Notes: generated by a model from the sequence alone, not told the origin. 38,792 bases of DNA from Oscillatoriales cyanobacterium PMM_0080 (GCA_949127775.1 CASBQF010000312.1:1-38792); one strand, 5' to 3'. Numbered from the stretch's first letter, positions 16,942 to 25,552 are shown. Program-made: numbers and translations.

Positions 16942-17610
16942 TCAGACAATCTTCTTATTTAACGCATAAAACAACAAATCATCATCCAGATAACAAACAC
17001 TTTGCCCCTGCCAACTTATAATCCCTTTAGTATAAGTTTCTGGCACCTTAGAAACAGTCGCCGGGACATTTCTGATTTGTTCCGGGAGAATGCGGTGAAT
17101 GCCATAAATTTCATCCACCCCAAACACCCAGCGGCTGCCTTCTCTCTCAACAACTACCATCCTCTCGTAAACAACAGGACTAATATTTTGTCTGCTAGAA
17201 TCTGCCACTTCCAATCCCAAAAGTGCTTTTAGCGAAATACATAACTGCATTTCGCCGCGAATATTCACCAAACCGATAAGTATATTATTGCTGCGATGAG
17301 GCAAAGTGTGCGTAACAGATATCTGCGTCACTTCTTTAAACAGTGCCGCCGGTAAAGCCAACCATTCGCCATTGAGCCGAAAAATACCTACAGATACAGT
17401 ACCCGCAGCCGTGACGGCGTTAGTTACTCCTTGGCTCGATCGCAATAAATTAGTCCACTCTTCCAGATACCCTGCCGGCAATTCCTGTTCCAGCAAACTG
17501 CGGCCTGCGTCGGAATAGACAGGACAGTTGCGGCAGTGAATAAATGTCTTTAATTGGGGACAAGTGCGATCGCCCCCAACTCCGATCCGATTCCAGCAAT
17601 CATCAGTCAT
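16942..17610 (-). CDS. cheW: CheW-like coupling protein with N-terminal Cys motif (WspD-like)
   Basis: The 222-residue protein couples receptors to CheA. Residues 1-35 carry DCWNRIGVGGD, then TCPQL and HCRNCPVYSDAGRSLL, giving four cysteines in a CW-x(n)-CP-x(n)-CRNC arrangement. Residues about 70-215 are a CheW domain (VGIFRLNGEWLALPAALFKEV, HRSNNILIGLVNIRGEMQLCISL, VFGVDEIYGIHRI, and GIISWQGQSVCYLDDDLLFYAL). The DCWNRIG...HCRNCPVY head is what I recall for WspD, which helps place the locus in the Wsp class. The Cys cluster might bind metal or sense redox; this is a guess. It follows the receptor gene by 68 bp and precedes cheA across 168 bp of repeats. Confidence 0.93.
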   Translation of the reverse strand: MTDDCWNRIGVGGDRTCPQLKTFIHCRNCPVYSDAGRSLLEQELPAGYLEEWTNLLRSSQGVTNAVTAAGTVSVGIFRLNGEWLALPAALFKEVTQISVTHTLPHRSNNILIGLVNIRGEMQLCISLKALLGLEVADSSRQNISPVVYERMVVVEREGSRWVFGVDEIYGIHRILPEQIRNVPATVSKVPETYTKGIISWQGQSVCYLDDDLLFYALNKKIV

Positions 17611-17678
17611 TCGATTTTAGATTATAGATTATAGATTTTATAGAAGACCCGGCGGTTCAAACCGTACGTCCCATCTAT

Positions 17679-19271
17679 TTACTTTAAAAAGGCTAGCATT
17701 TCGTGACGTAAACCGAGTGTAGCATCGTTCACTTGCCCGATCGCCCCATTGATATCCCGCAGCGCCGCCGCAGTTTGCGAAGAAGCATCACTCAACTGCA
17801 CCATAGCCTCACTAATTTGCTGAGCACCCTGAGACTGCGCATCCATCCCCTCATTCACCTCCTCAAAACGCGGAGTCAAAGCCTCCACCCGCTGAATAAT
17901 CGACTCCAACTGCAAACTAATAGTTTGCACATCTTCCACCCCCCGGCGCACCTCATTAGTAAACTTATCCATTTCCATCACACCAACACCCACCGCAGAC
18001 TGCATTTCTTTAACCATATTTTCAATATCCAAAGTAGCCACCGCAGTTTGATCTGCCAGGCGACGAATTTCCCTAGCAACCACCGCAAAACCCAACCCAT
18101 ACTCACCCGCTTTTTCCGCTTCAATAGCTGCGTTGAGTGAAAGCAAATTAGTTTGATCTGCCACCTTCGTAATCGTCGTGATAATACTGTTAATATTATT
18201 AGCCTTTTCGCTAATTACTCCCAATTTACCCGAAATTGCACTCGTAGAATCAGCTAATTTATTCATCGTTGATTCCATCCGGCTAATTTCTTGTTTCCCG
18301 CCGCCAGCAGATTGAGCCGCTTCGTGAGACATCTGGGAAACTTCATCCATTGTCCTCGCGAGTTGCATAGCAGTAGCAGCAATTTCTTTAGCCGTAGCTA
18401 CTACTTCATTAGTCGAGGCCACTTGTTCGTTCATAGTCGCTTCTAATTCCTTGCCGGAGGAGGCAATTTGGTTAGTAGAGCCGCTAATTCTAATGCCGGA
18501 CATATCTATTTGATTTTCTAGAGTTTGGGATACTGTGCTCGTGAGGAACAGCCCAAAGAGTCCCGCCGTTAGCGGGCCGAGAATCATGCCCACAATCACC
18601 CAGAATGTGGTTTGAGTTACATCGTTTCTTGATTGTTCTTTCGCTAGTTTTGCCGTAGTTTCATTAATTTTCAAATCTTCCAAGATCAAGTTAGTAGCTG
18701 CTTCAAACGAGACGCGATTCGCTTTTGCCCGATCGCTCAATTGATTGTAAAACGCCCCAGCCCTTCTAGCAGCCTCAATATCGGGCGACTTAGTATTCCC
18801 TTGGCCGACCAGTTCGATCTGCCTTTTAAATGGGTTGATAATTCCCAAACTCTCAAATTTTTTATTTAAACCTAAAAACGCTTCATGATTTTTCTTCCAG
18901 ATATCCCATTTTGCCTGCAATTCTTTATACAACTTGTCTTCATCCGCACTCCGTGGTGTACTTTCGTACTCTTTGAACCCATCATTAATCTGCTCCCAAG
19001 CTTTCTGAATTCTCGTCAACTCACCGCTTCTCTCCTCAGCGCTGAGTTCCAAACCCAGCAAGGCCCGTTCCGACGACTCAATTTGCGTTTGCCCTTCATT
19101 AACTTTCCACAATCCGCTAATGCTAGGCAAAGAATTATTAGCTAGCGTATCAATATGTCCGCCGAGCCGAGAATTGCCGCTCCAGCCGATAAAACCCACT
19201 GCTAAAACAATAATCGCTAGAAAAATAAATGCTGCATTCAGACGCTTTTTGAAACTAATATCTTTAAACAT
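17679..19271 (-). CDS. Methyl-accepting chemotaxis protein lacking HAMP (MCP-1)
   Basis: The 530 residues have a TM helix at about 12-31, a periplasmic four-helix-bundle sensor at about 32-220, a second TM helix at about 222-244 and a cytoplasmic signalling domain. The tip is conserved (ADQTNLLSLNAAIEAEKAG, GFAVVAREIRRLADQT). Compared with its paralogue at 20984-22738, which aligns over the sensor, about 48 residues between TM2 and the signalling domain are missing. The missing piece is the whole HAMP domain, and the junction is in frame (FLTSTVSQTLENQID). HAMP normally converts TM motion, so signalling may differ here or the protein may act within mixed arrays. No C-terminal CheR-binding pentapeptide is seen. 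The start overlaps the previous receptor gene by 8 bp, implying translational coupling. Confidence 0.93.
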   Translation of the reverse strand: MFKDISFKKRLNAAFIFLAIIVLAVGFIGWSGNSRLGGHIDTLANNSLPSISGLWKVNEGQTQIESSERALLGLELSAEERSGELTRIQKAWEQINDGFKEYESTPRSADEDKLYKELQAKWDIWKKNHEAFLGLNKKFESLGIINPFKRQIELVGQGNTKSPDIEAARRAGAFYNQLSDRAKANRVSFEAATNLILEDLKINETTAKLAKEQSRNDVTQTTFWVIVGMILGPLTAGLFGLFLTSTVSQTLENQIDMSGIRISGSTNQIASSGKELEATMNEQVASTNEVVATAKEIAATAMQLARTMDEVSQMSHEAAQSAGGGKQEISRMESTMNKLADSTSAISGKLGVISEKANNINSIITTITKVADQTNLLSLNAAIEAEKAGEYGLGFAVVAREIRRLADQTAVATLDIENMVKEMQSAVGVGVMEMDKFTNEVRRGVEDVQTISLQLESIIQRVEALTPRFEEVNEGMDAQSQGAQQISEAMVQLSDASSQTAAALRDINGAIGQVNDATLGLRHEMLAFLK

Positions 19272-20898
19272 TTTCTGCTTCCTTACTACTTACTTTAAAC
19301 CGAGAAATTTCTTGATGTAAACCTTGAGATGCGTCATTTAATTGACAGATAGCACCGTTAATTTCGCGCAATGCCTCCACAGTTTGCGACGAAGTTTGGC
19401 TCAAATAAGTCATCACCTCGCTAATTTGCCCAGCACCTGTCGATTGAGCCTCCATCCCCTGATTTACCACTACAAAACGCGGAGCGATTGCCTGCACCTG
19501 CTCGATAATTTCAGTTAGTTGCCAGCTTACACTTTCGACATCCTCAACACTGTGATTTACCTCTTCAGTAAACTTGTTCATTTCCGTCACCCCAGTCGAA
19601 ACTGCTACCTGCATTTCCTTGACCATTTTTTCAATATCCAAAGTAGCCACAGCAGTTTGATCGGCGAGGCGCCGAATTTCTCGGGCAACAACAGCAAAAC
19701 CCATACCATATTTTCCCGCTTTTTCTGCTTCGATCGCTGCATTCAAAGAAAGTAAGTTAGTTTGATCTGCAACTTTAGTGATTGTAATAATAATTCGGTT
19801 AATATTGTTAGCTTTTTCGCTAATGTTGGTAAGTTGGCTAGAAATCAAAGTCGTGCCAGTTGCTAAATCCCGCATGGTATTTTCCATCTGGCTCAAATTC
19901 CGCTGCCCGCCCTCTGCCGCGATTGTTGTGGTTTTGAATGTAGAAGTGATTCCCTCCATTGCTTGCTTGAGTTGCCGAGAAGTAGCACTAATCTGTTTTG
20001 TAGTAGCTTCAACCTCTCTAATCGAAGCTGTTTGTTCGGTGACAGTCGCTTCTAACTGCTTGCCAGACGCAGCAATTTCATGAGAGGAAGTGGTTACTTG
20101 AATGCCGGAATTCTGCACTTGTCCAATTAAGGAATTGAGGCTTTCAGTCATGCTTTGAAATCCGGCGAGTAGTTGTCCAACTTCTCCCTGATAATTGGCT
20201 GAAATATTGGCAGTTAAATTGCCCGCCGATACCTCTTCTGCAACTTTTACTGCTATTCCCAATGATTGCGCAATATTCCGGATAATGATCCAAGAAATTA
20301 ACGCACCAACTCCCACAATAATCAAAGTGCTGGCCCCAGAAAAGTAAGTTGAAAAAATCTCAGCTTCCCGGGCTAATTTCTTTCTTTCATCCAATAATTG
20401 ATTTTCACTTTCTTTGATTTCTGTAATTTTCCCCCTCAGTTTTGCCATAATTTTCAATCCAGTCCCGGTACTTACTAGATTTTTCACATCCTGTTCTTTA
20501 CCTGATTTTTGCATTTGAATAGTTTTTTCTAAATAATCTATTCTTTCTCTAATTAGAATCTGCAATTCGCCAAGCTTTTGTTGCTGTTGTGCATCTCTAA
20601 TTTTCTCTTTCAACTCTGTTAGCTGGACATTTATATTCACACTTGCTTCATTGTATGGATCTAAAAAATCTTCTTTTTTAGTGTACAGATAACCGCGTTG
20701 ACCAGTTTCAGCTTCTAATAAAAGCACATCCAACTGTGTTAAATTTTGCAAAAGTTCATAGCTCAAAGTAACATTATCTAAAGACTTAACTAAAGTATTT
20801 TTAGTGTGCTGGGCTACGAGATTCGCAATGATTATCAACAGAAAGATTGTGCCAAATCCCGTCCATAAAACTTGTTTAATCGTTAATTTTTTCTGCAC
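19264..20898 (-). CDS. Methyl-accepting chemotaxis protein with CHASE3-type sensor (MCP-2)
   Basis: The 544-residue receptor has TM1 at about 11-29 and a periplasmic region with the CHASE3 signature EAETGQRGYLYT and coiled-coil helices. TM2 is near 188-208 (TLIIVGVGALISWIIIRNI), and a HAMP domain follows (VAEEVSAGNLTANISANYQ). The MCP signalling domain has the same tip as its neighbours (ADQTNLLSLNAAIEAEKAG). Its sensor is unrelated to those of the flanking receptors, so the cluster can read at least two kinds of input. It lies 85 bp after MCP-3 and its stop overlaps the start of MCP-1 by 8 bp. The ligand is unknown. Confidence 0.94.
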   Translation of the reverse strand: MQKKLTIKQVLWTGFGTIFLLIIIANLVAQHTKNTLVKSLDNVTLSYELLQNLTQLDVLLLEAETGQRGYLYTKKEDFLDPYNEASVNINVQLTELKEKIRDAQQQQKLGELQILIRERIDYLEKTIQMQKSGKEQDVKNLVSTGTGLKIMAKLRGKITEIKESENQLLDERKKLAREAEIFSTYFSGASTLIIVGVGALISWIIIRNIAQSLGIAVKVAEEVSAGNLTANISANYQGEVGQLLAGFQSMTESLNSLIGQVQNSGIQVTTSSHEIAASGKQLEATVTEQTASIREVEATTKQISATSRQLKQAMEGITSTFKTTTIAAEGGQRNLSQMENTMRDLATGTTLISSQLTNISEKANNINRIIITITKVADQTNLLSLNAAIEAEKAGKYGMGFAVVAREIRRLADQTAVATLDIEKMVKEMQVAVSTGVTEMNKFTEEVNHSVEDVESVSWQLTEIIEQVQAIAPRFVVVNQGMEAQSTGAGQISEVMTYLSQTSSQTVEALREINGAICQLNDASQGLHQEISRFKVSSKEAENV

Positions 20899-20983
20899 TT
20901 AATTTACATCTCCTTTACCCGATAGAAATAACTCATACCATTTACATTATTCCATACTGACCTCTCTAGGGCAAAACTAACTG

Positions 20984-22738
20984 TTAACTAACTTTGAATC
21001 GAGAAATTTCGTGTCGCATACCCTGGGCTGCTTCGTTCAATTGTGCGATCGAACTATTGATTTCGCGCAAAGCATCAGCAGTTTGCAGCGAAGTTTCGGC
21101 TAACTGCGCCATAGTTTCGCTAATTTGGTGAGCACCTTCCGATTGAGCTTCCATCCCTCGATTGACAGAATCGAAGCGGGGAGTCAGAGATTGTACTTGT
21201 TCAATGATCTGCGCTAATTGCACGCCGATGTTGCGAATATCTTCCATCCCCCGGCTGACTTCATGGGAAAATTTATCCATTTCCATCACCCCAGTAGAGA
21301 CGGCTGACTGCATCTCTTTAACCATATTTTCAATATCTAAAGTGGCAACGGCTGTTTGGTCGGCTAGGCGGCGAATTTCGCGGGCGACGACGGCAAAACC
21401 CATGCCATATTCTCCAGCTTTTTCGGCTTCGATCGCCGCATTTAAGGAAAGTAAATTAGTTTGGTCTGCTACTTTAGTAATCGTCGTCACAATGCTGTTG
21501 ATATTGTGAGCTTTTTCGCTAATTATTCCGAGTTTGTTCGAGATAGAGCCGGTAGCATTTCCCAATTGTTTCATAGTATTTTCCATGCGGCCTAGCTCTT
21601 TTTGACCGATGCTAGCTTCGCGGGCGGTTGACTCTGACATATGGGAAACTTCGTCCATAGTTTTTACGAGTTTCCCGCTGGTGGCTGCGATTTCTTTGGC
21701 TGTAGCTACAACTTCGTTTGTGGAGGCGGCTTGTTCGTTGACTGTGGCTTCTAATTGTTTCCCAGAAGCTGCTATTTGGGTAGCTGATGAAGTGATTTGA
21801 ATGACCGATTTTTGGACTTGCTTGATTAATGCAGCTAAGCCTCGATTCATGCTGCGGAAAGAGTTCTGCAATTTGCTGATTTCGTCTTTGGTGTCGCTGA
21901 CATGAACTTCTGCTGTCAAATCGCCGATCGACATTTTCTCTGCTACATCCACAACTCCCGCAATTTTCGCCCCCAAAGGTTTGGCGATCGTATTGCTAAA
22001 GTACAGTCCAAACAGTACAGCAGTTAACGGCCCGATCAGCGTGCCCAAAAGCACCCATAACCGAGTTTGAGTGATATCCTCGGCGGCGGCTTTTGCCGAA
22101 TCTGTGGCTAATTGGCGATCGTAATTGAGAAGTTTTTGCATTCCCTCAGTCGCAGCTTGAAATGTAGTTACTTTCACATTCAAAGCTTGTTCGTTCATTC
22201 TGTTAAGCACCTCAACTGCTGCTTTAGCAGTTGCTAGTTCAGGTGATTTATTTTTACCATTTTGTAGCAAATTAATCTGGGTTTGTCTTGGGTTAAAAAT
22301 GCCAAATTTTTCATATTCTGTATTTAGTTGTTGAAATTGTTTGTGAGCATCATCCCACCTTTGCCACAGCGGTTGAAATTCTTGATAAAGTTTTTCTTCG
22401 CTGTCGTCGCGCGGGATTTTTTGATATTCTTGAAAACCTTGATTTATTTGATTCCAAGCATTATTTATTCTAGCGATTTCTCGGCGTCTTTGTTCTGTAT
22501 TAATTGCTTCATTGAGCAGCATTCGATCGGAAGACTGCACCTGTGTCTGTCCTTCGTTGATTTTCCACAAAGCCACGGTGCTCGGATAAGCATTGTTGGC
22601 GAGGGACTCCAAGCGCCCCGATAGCCGAAAATTGCCGCTAGCACCAACCAAGGCCACAACAAGCACGATCGCCCCCATGAACACAAACGCAGCCATCATG
22701 CGTCTTTGCAAAGTCATATTCTTAAAAATGTTCTCCAT
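20984..22738 (-). CDS. Methyl-accepting chemotaxis protein with four-helix-bundle sensor and HAMP (MCP-3)
   Basis: The 584 residues comprise TM1 (about 14-33), a periplasmic helical sensor (about 34-222), TM2 (about 226-248), HAMP (about 249-302, IAKPLGAKIAGVVDVAEKMS) and the signalling domain with the hairpin tip (ADQTNLLSLNAAIEAEKAG). Sensor and signalling parts align with MCP-1 nearly without gaps, so one arose by duplication of the other. It is the first receptor gene after cheR, 29 bp downstream. The Wsp pathway normally has one receptor in this role (WspA); here there are three. The C-terminus RFKVS has no tethering pentapeptide. Confidence 0.95.
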   Translation of the reverse strand: MENIFKNMTLQRRMMAAFVFMGAIVLVVALVGASGNFRLSGRLESLANNAYPSTVALWKINEGQTQVQSSDRMLLNEAINTEQRRREIARINNAWNQINQGFQEYQKIPRDDSEEKLYQEFQPLWQRWDDAHKQFQQLNTEYEKFGIFNPRQTQINLLQNGKNKSPELATAKAAVEVLNRMNEQALNVKVTTFQAATEGMQKLLNYDRQLATDSAKAAAEDITQTRLWVLLGTLIGPLTAVLFGLYFSNTIAKPLGAKIAGVVDVAEKMSIGDLTAEVHVSDTKDEISKLQNSFRSMNRGLAALIKQVQKSVIQITSSATQIAASGKQLEATVNEQAASTNEVVATAKEIAATSGKLVKTMDEVSHMSESTAREASIGQKELGRMENTMKQLGNATGSISNKLGIISEKAHNINSIVTTITKVADQTNLLSLNAAIEAEKAGEYGMGFAVVAREIRRLADQTAVATLDIENMVKEMQSAVSTGVMEMDKFSHEVSRGMEDIRNIGVQLAQIIEQVQSLTPRFDSVNRGMEAQSEGAHQISETMAQLAETSLQTADALREINSSIAQLNEAAQGMRHEISRFKVS

Positions 22739-22767
22739 GATTCCGTTCTCAAATATTGCCTGTTAGG

Positions 22768-24117
22768 CTATTTTTCGATTCGCTGAATGCGCCGGCGGAC
22801 GATCGCAGCACCGGCAATATCTCCTCGCTCTTCTTTGAGCAAAGCTAGGTGAATTAGTCCTTCATAGTGATCCGGTTTCAGATAAGTTGCTTTTTGGAAA
22901 GATTGCTCGGCTTGTTGGCGATCGCCCGTTGCTTGGTAAACTTGCCCCAATAAAACGTAAGCGTCAGCATTTGTGCGATTTTGACTGAGGTAAGTTTCGC
23001 ACAGTTTGGCCGCTTCCTGCAATTGTCCGCGATCGGCCAAACGTCGCGCTGTGTCTAAATCGGCACTAGCAGAGTTGCTAGGGTGTGCTGCTGGGGCGAT
23101 CGCCCGAACCGACAAAATCTGCGAATTACCAGCCTCCCTCGGATATTTTTCAGGGGAAGTAGAGGGTTTACTATTAACACTTGAAAACTTATTATTGCGC
23201 ACCTTATCGGTATTTTCGGCGCGTTTATACTCCCGAATCCGCGTCGAATTAATCTTAGTCTGCTCTTGTTTAACCTGCACTTGCGTACTGTCAGGAATAT
23301 CGATTTTGCGGTAGGCAAACGCTAGGGAATGACGCACCGCAATAAACTGATTGGGCAATTTTTGCCCGCTTTCCGAGTGACCTAAAAATAATAGTCCAGT
23401 TCTTTTAAACAATCGATTTAAAAGTTGCACAGTGTGACTTCTGCCTGCATCATCAAAGTAAATTAACACATTGCGGCAAAAAATCACATCATAAGGAATT
23501 TGGTTGACCAAAAAAGAATTGTCTAGAATATTACCCTGAATAAAATTAACTTTCCCTCTCACCAAGTCATTCAACTGATAAAGGTTTCCCGCAAGTTCTG
23601 TAAAATAGCGATCGCGAAAGTCTAAGTTTTTGTCGCGGAAAGAGTTTTTGCCATAAACTCCGCGCTGAGCTTTTTTGAGAGCAACTTTGCTGATGTCTGC
23701 GGCATCAATGCTGAAGTTGATCGGATTTAAACCAGCTTCGAGTAGGGCGATCGCGATCGAGAAAGGTTCCTCCCCCGTCGAACAAGGAAGGCTCAACACG
23801 CGCAGGGTTTTGGCGGGATTTTTTGGCAACCATTCCAAAAGTACATAATGCCGCAAAAAAACAAAAGGTTCTCGATCGCGAAAAAACCAAGTTTCCGGTA
23901 TCACGACAGTTTCGATTAATTCTTCCAATTCTGGCGCGGATGTTTGCAATTTTGTCCAGTAAACATTTGCATCCGTTAAACCGCAATCTGCCATGCGACG
24001 GTTGACTGCTCTAGCAATTGTATTAGAACCAATAGTCAGAGCATCCAAACCAATTTTTTGTCTGAGTAGAGCTTCAATTGCTGCTTGTATCATTGATTTT
24101 AGCTCGTAAATTTGCAT
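22768..24117 (-). CDS. cheR: Chemotaxis protein methyltransferase CheR with C-terminal TPRs (WspC-like)
   Basis: CheR methylates receptor glutamates using AdoMet. From the ATG at 24117 (MQIYELKSMIQAAIEALL) the protein has 449 residues. There is an N-terminal helical domain (RQKIGLDALTIGSNTIARAV), the WspC-like block TVVIPETWFFRDREPF, and the AdoMet site VLSLPCSTGEEPFSIAIALL. IFCRNVLIYFDD follows, then a polar linker and TPR repeats at the end (AYVLLGQVYQATGDRQQAEQ, LKPDHYEGLIHLAL). TPRs mark the WspC/FrzF class, where they gate access to receptors without the pentapeptide, which fits the receptors here. An upstream ATG at 24210 is rejected because its 31 extra residues are unlike CheR and begin inside a repeat element. 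Confidence 0.94.
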   Translation of the reverse strand: MQIYELKSMIQAAIEALLRQKIGLDALTIGSNTIARAVNRRMADCGLTDANVYWTKLQTSAPELEELIETVVIPETWFFRDREPFVFLRHYVLLEWLPKNPAKTLRVLSLPCSTGEEPFSIAIALLEAGLNPINFSIDAADISKVALKKAQRGVYGKNSFRDKNLDFRDRYFTELAGNLYQLNDLVRGKVNFIQGNILDNSFLVNQIPYDVIFCRNVLIYFDDAGRSHTVQLLNRLFKRTGLLFLGHSESGQKLPNQFIAVRHSLAFAYRKIDIPDSTQVQVKQEQTKINSTRIREYKRAENTDKVRNNKFSSVNSKPSTSPEKYPREAGNSQILSVRAIAPAAHPSNSASADLDTARRLADRGQLQEAAKLCETYLSQNRTNADAYVLLGQVYQATGDRQQAEQSFQKATYLKPDHYEGLIHLALLKEERGDIAGAAIVRRRIQRIEK

Positions 24118-24195
24118 TGAAAATATAAACTTCTCTCGAAACTGTTGGCAAAGCAATCTGCCTTCTGCATAAATACTGGCAAGTAGGGGATACTT

Positions 24196-24432
24196 GTAGG
24201 GACACGGCAATGTCCAAAGCGTGTCAACTTAAACATGAAAGCCTTGAGAAATCTCGTTTTTACCTGAGTCTAGATCCCCCTAAATCCCCCTTAAGAAGGG
24301 GGACTTTGAGTAACTTCTTGTCCCCCCCTTCTTAAGGGGGGCTAGGGGGGATCTAGGCTTAACAGTCAAACAGCATTCTGTGACTGGGTTTGATGTTAAG
24401 TTGACACCTATGGGCTCTTGGAGTGTCCCTAC
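24196..24432. mobile_element. MITE-like palindromic element, copy B, between cheW and cheR
   Basis: About 237 bp are bounded by perfect 10-bp inverted ends GTAGGGACAC (24196-24205) and GTGTCCCTAC (24423-24432). A second perfect inverted pair lies inside, GTGTCAACTTAA (24221-24232) and TTAAGTTGACAC (24396-24407). The centre is the 79-bp palindromic core 24274-24352, matching the core at 10463-10541. The end sequence gtagggacacggca is the arm of the hairpin units at 13477-13715. No gene lies in the 378-bp gap. Confidence 0.8.
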
Positions 24433-24495
24433 CGGGATCGATCGGTGTACTTCATAAACTTGCAATCTGCTGTAAGTGCTTTCTACCTGAATATT

Positions 24496-24981
24496 TCAGT
24501 TTTCTGGCTGAGGAAGCAGATAATTTTTTTGGGATTCAGGCAGCAGATGTTCTACCCTGACAAATTGAATCATACCGCGATCGTCTGCGATCATTTCTCC
24601 CAAATAAGGAGTGGTGTCAATCTTAATCCCGGGACTAACAAATTCAGTTTCCGGTTTGTCGAGAGTTTCTGTTACCCTTTCGGCCATCAGCCCTAAAATT
24701 AGGGGGCTTCTTGAACTGTCGCCGTTCCCCTCAGAAGTATCGGGAAACTGGCAATTGACTAAGACGATGCGCGTGCTCAAGTAAGCGCGGGCCGCCGTCC
24801 CCTGTATCATTTGGCACAGATCGATGACTGGGACAAGATGTCCTCTGTAGTTAAACAAACCGGGAATATATTCCGGGGCGCTGTGCATTTTTTTCAAAGT
24901 GACAGTGGGAACTACTTCGACTACACGCCTGCTATCTAAGGCGTAGCGATCGTCCCCTACATAAAAGAGCAACATTAACAT
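24496..24981 (-). CDS. cheW: CheW coupling protein (WspB-like)
   Basis: The start at 24981 (MLMLLFYVGDDRYALDSRRV) gives a 161-residue single CheW domain. It opens at once with the first SH3-like strands (VVEVVPTVTLKKM), then YIPGLFNYRGHLVPVIDLCQ, LSTRIVLVNCQ and LGLMAERVTETLD. A longer reading frame to 25059 adds 26 residues unlike CheW. The short form also leaves 143 bp for the divergent promoters shared with the BON-domain gene. The protein should bridge receptors and CheA. It is the first gene of the minus-strand cluster, parted from cheR by a MITE-like element, and matches WspB in size and N-terminal pattern. Confidence 0.9.
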   Translation of the reverse strand: MLMLLFYVGDDRYALDSRRVVEVVPTVTLKKMHSAPEYIPGLFNYRGHLVPVIDLCQMIQGTAARAYLSTRIVLVNCQFPDTSEGNGDSSRSPLILGLMAERVTETLDKPETEFVSPGIKIDTTPYLGEMIADDRGMIQFVRVEHLLPESQKNYLLPQPEN

Positions 24982-25124
24982 CGGGATACCAGTAGAGATT
25001 TTATATTTTGCAAGTCTAGCGGAAAACATTTTGAGAAATTTTGCTGAGTTTTGCAACAATTACAAGTCTTTTGGAATTCTAGAGGTATCTTAGAAAAAGT
25101 GTATTTTCTGGAGACTAAACTACT

Positions 25125-25469
25125 ATGGGTTGGTTTAAAAGACTGTTCGGACTCGAAAAGCCTGAAGCCCAGGCTGAACCGATGGCACAAGTAGTGCAGC
25201 AAGCTGCCCAAGCGCAATCGATCGCCCCTGCGAAAGTCGGCCCAGACGGAAATTTTGACGAAAGCGGCTTGGCGAAGCGGGTTGCTTTAGCTTTTGACGG
25301 CGATTCAGAAGTGGCTGATATCGAGACTGTTTGGGTTGCTCAACTCAGCGGCACGGTTGTTCTCAAAGGTCAAGTTCCCAGTCAGGAAATTCTTGACAAG
25401 TTGGTGGCGATCGCCTCTGCTGAAGAAGGTGCCGCAGGCGTGCAAACCGATCAAGTAACAGTCGGGTAG
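25125..25469 (+). CDS. Small BON-domain protein
   Basis: The 114-residue protein has a short amphipathic head (MGWFKRLFGLEKPEAQ), an Ala/Gln-rich linker, and a BON domain from about residue 48. The BON pattern is ESGLAKRVALAFDGDSEVAD, then WVAQLSGTVVLKGQVPS, and DKLVAIASAEEGAAGVQTD. BON domains bind membranes or potassium/LysM partners; here there is no LysM and no signal peptide, so a cytosolic or membrane-edge role is likely. Purine-rich ggaga lies 11 bp before the ATG. The gene is divergent from cheW and followed by a clear intrinsic terminator, so it is transcribed alone. Confidence 0.88.
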   Translation: MGWFKRLFGLEKPEAQAEPMAQVVQQAAQAQSIAPAKVGPDGNFDESGLAKRVALAFDGDSEVADIETVWVAQLSGTVVLKGQVPSQEILDKLVAIASAEEGAAGVQTDQVTVG

Positions 25470-25530
25470 TTATTTGGAACCGAAGCAGTTTCGAGCCTAT
25501 TCCGGCTCAAATTAGCCAAAAACTTGATTA

Positions 25531-25552
25531 AACCCGCTAAGGCGGGTTTTTT
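25531..25552 (+). terminator. Intrinsic terminator after the BON gene
   Basis: The stem AACCCGC/GCGGGTT with a 4-nt loop is followed directly by a T-run, 62 bp after the stop codon. Confidence 0.9.

Noticed and set aside
17650-17672. ggttcaaaccg motif resembling a tRNA T-loop
   Set aside because: No acceptor stem, D-arm or anticodon arm can be built around it; it fits a short dispersed hairpin. No tRNA or rRNA gene was found anywhere in the window.
24118-24210. Upstream ATG extending cheR by 31 residues
   Set aside because: It starts inside the terminal inverted repeat of a MITE-like element and encodes sequence unlike CheR.
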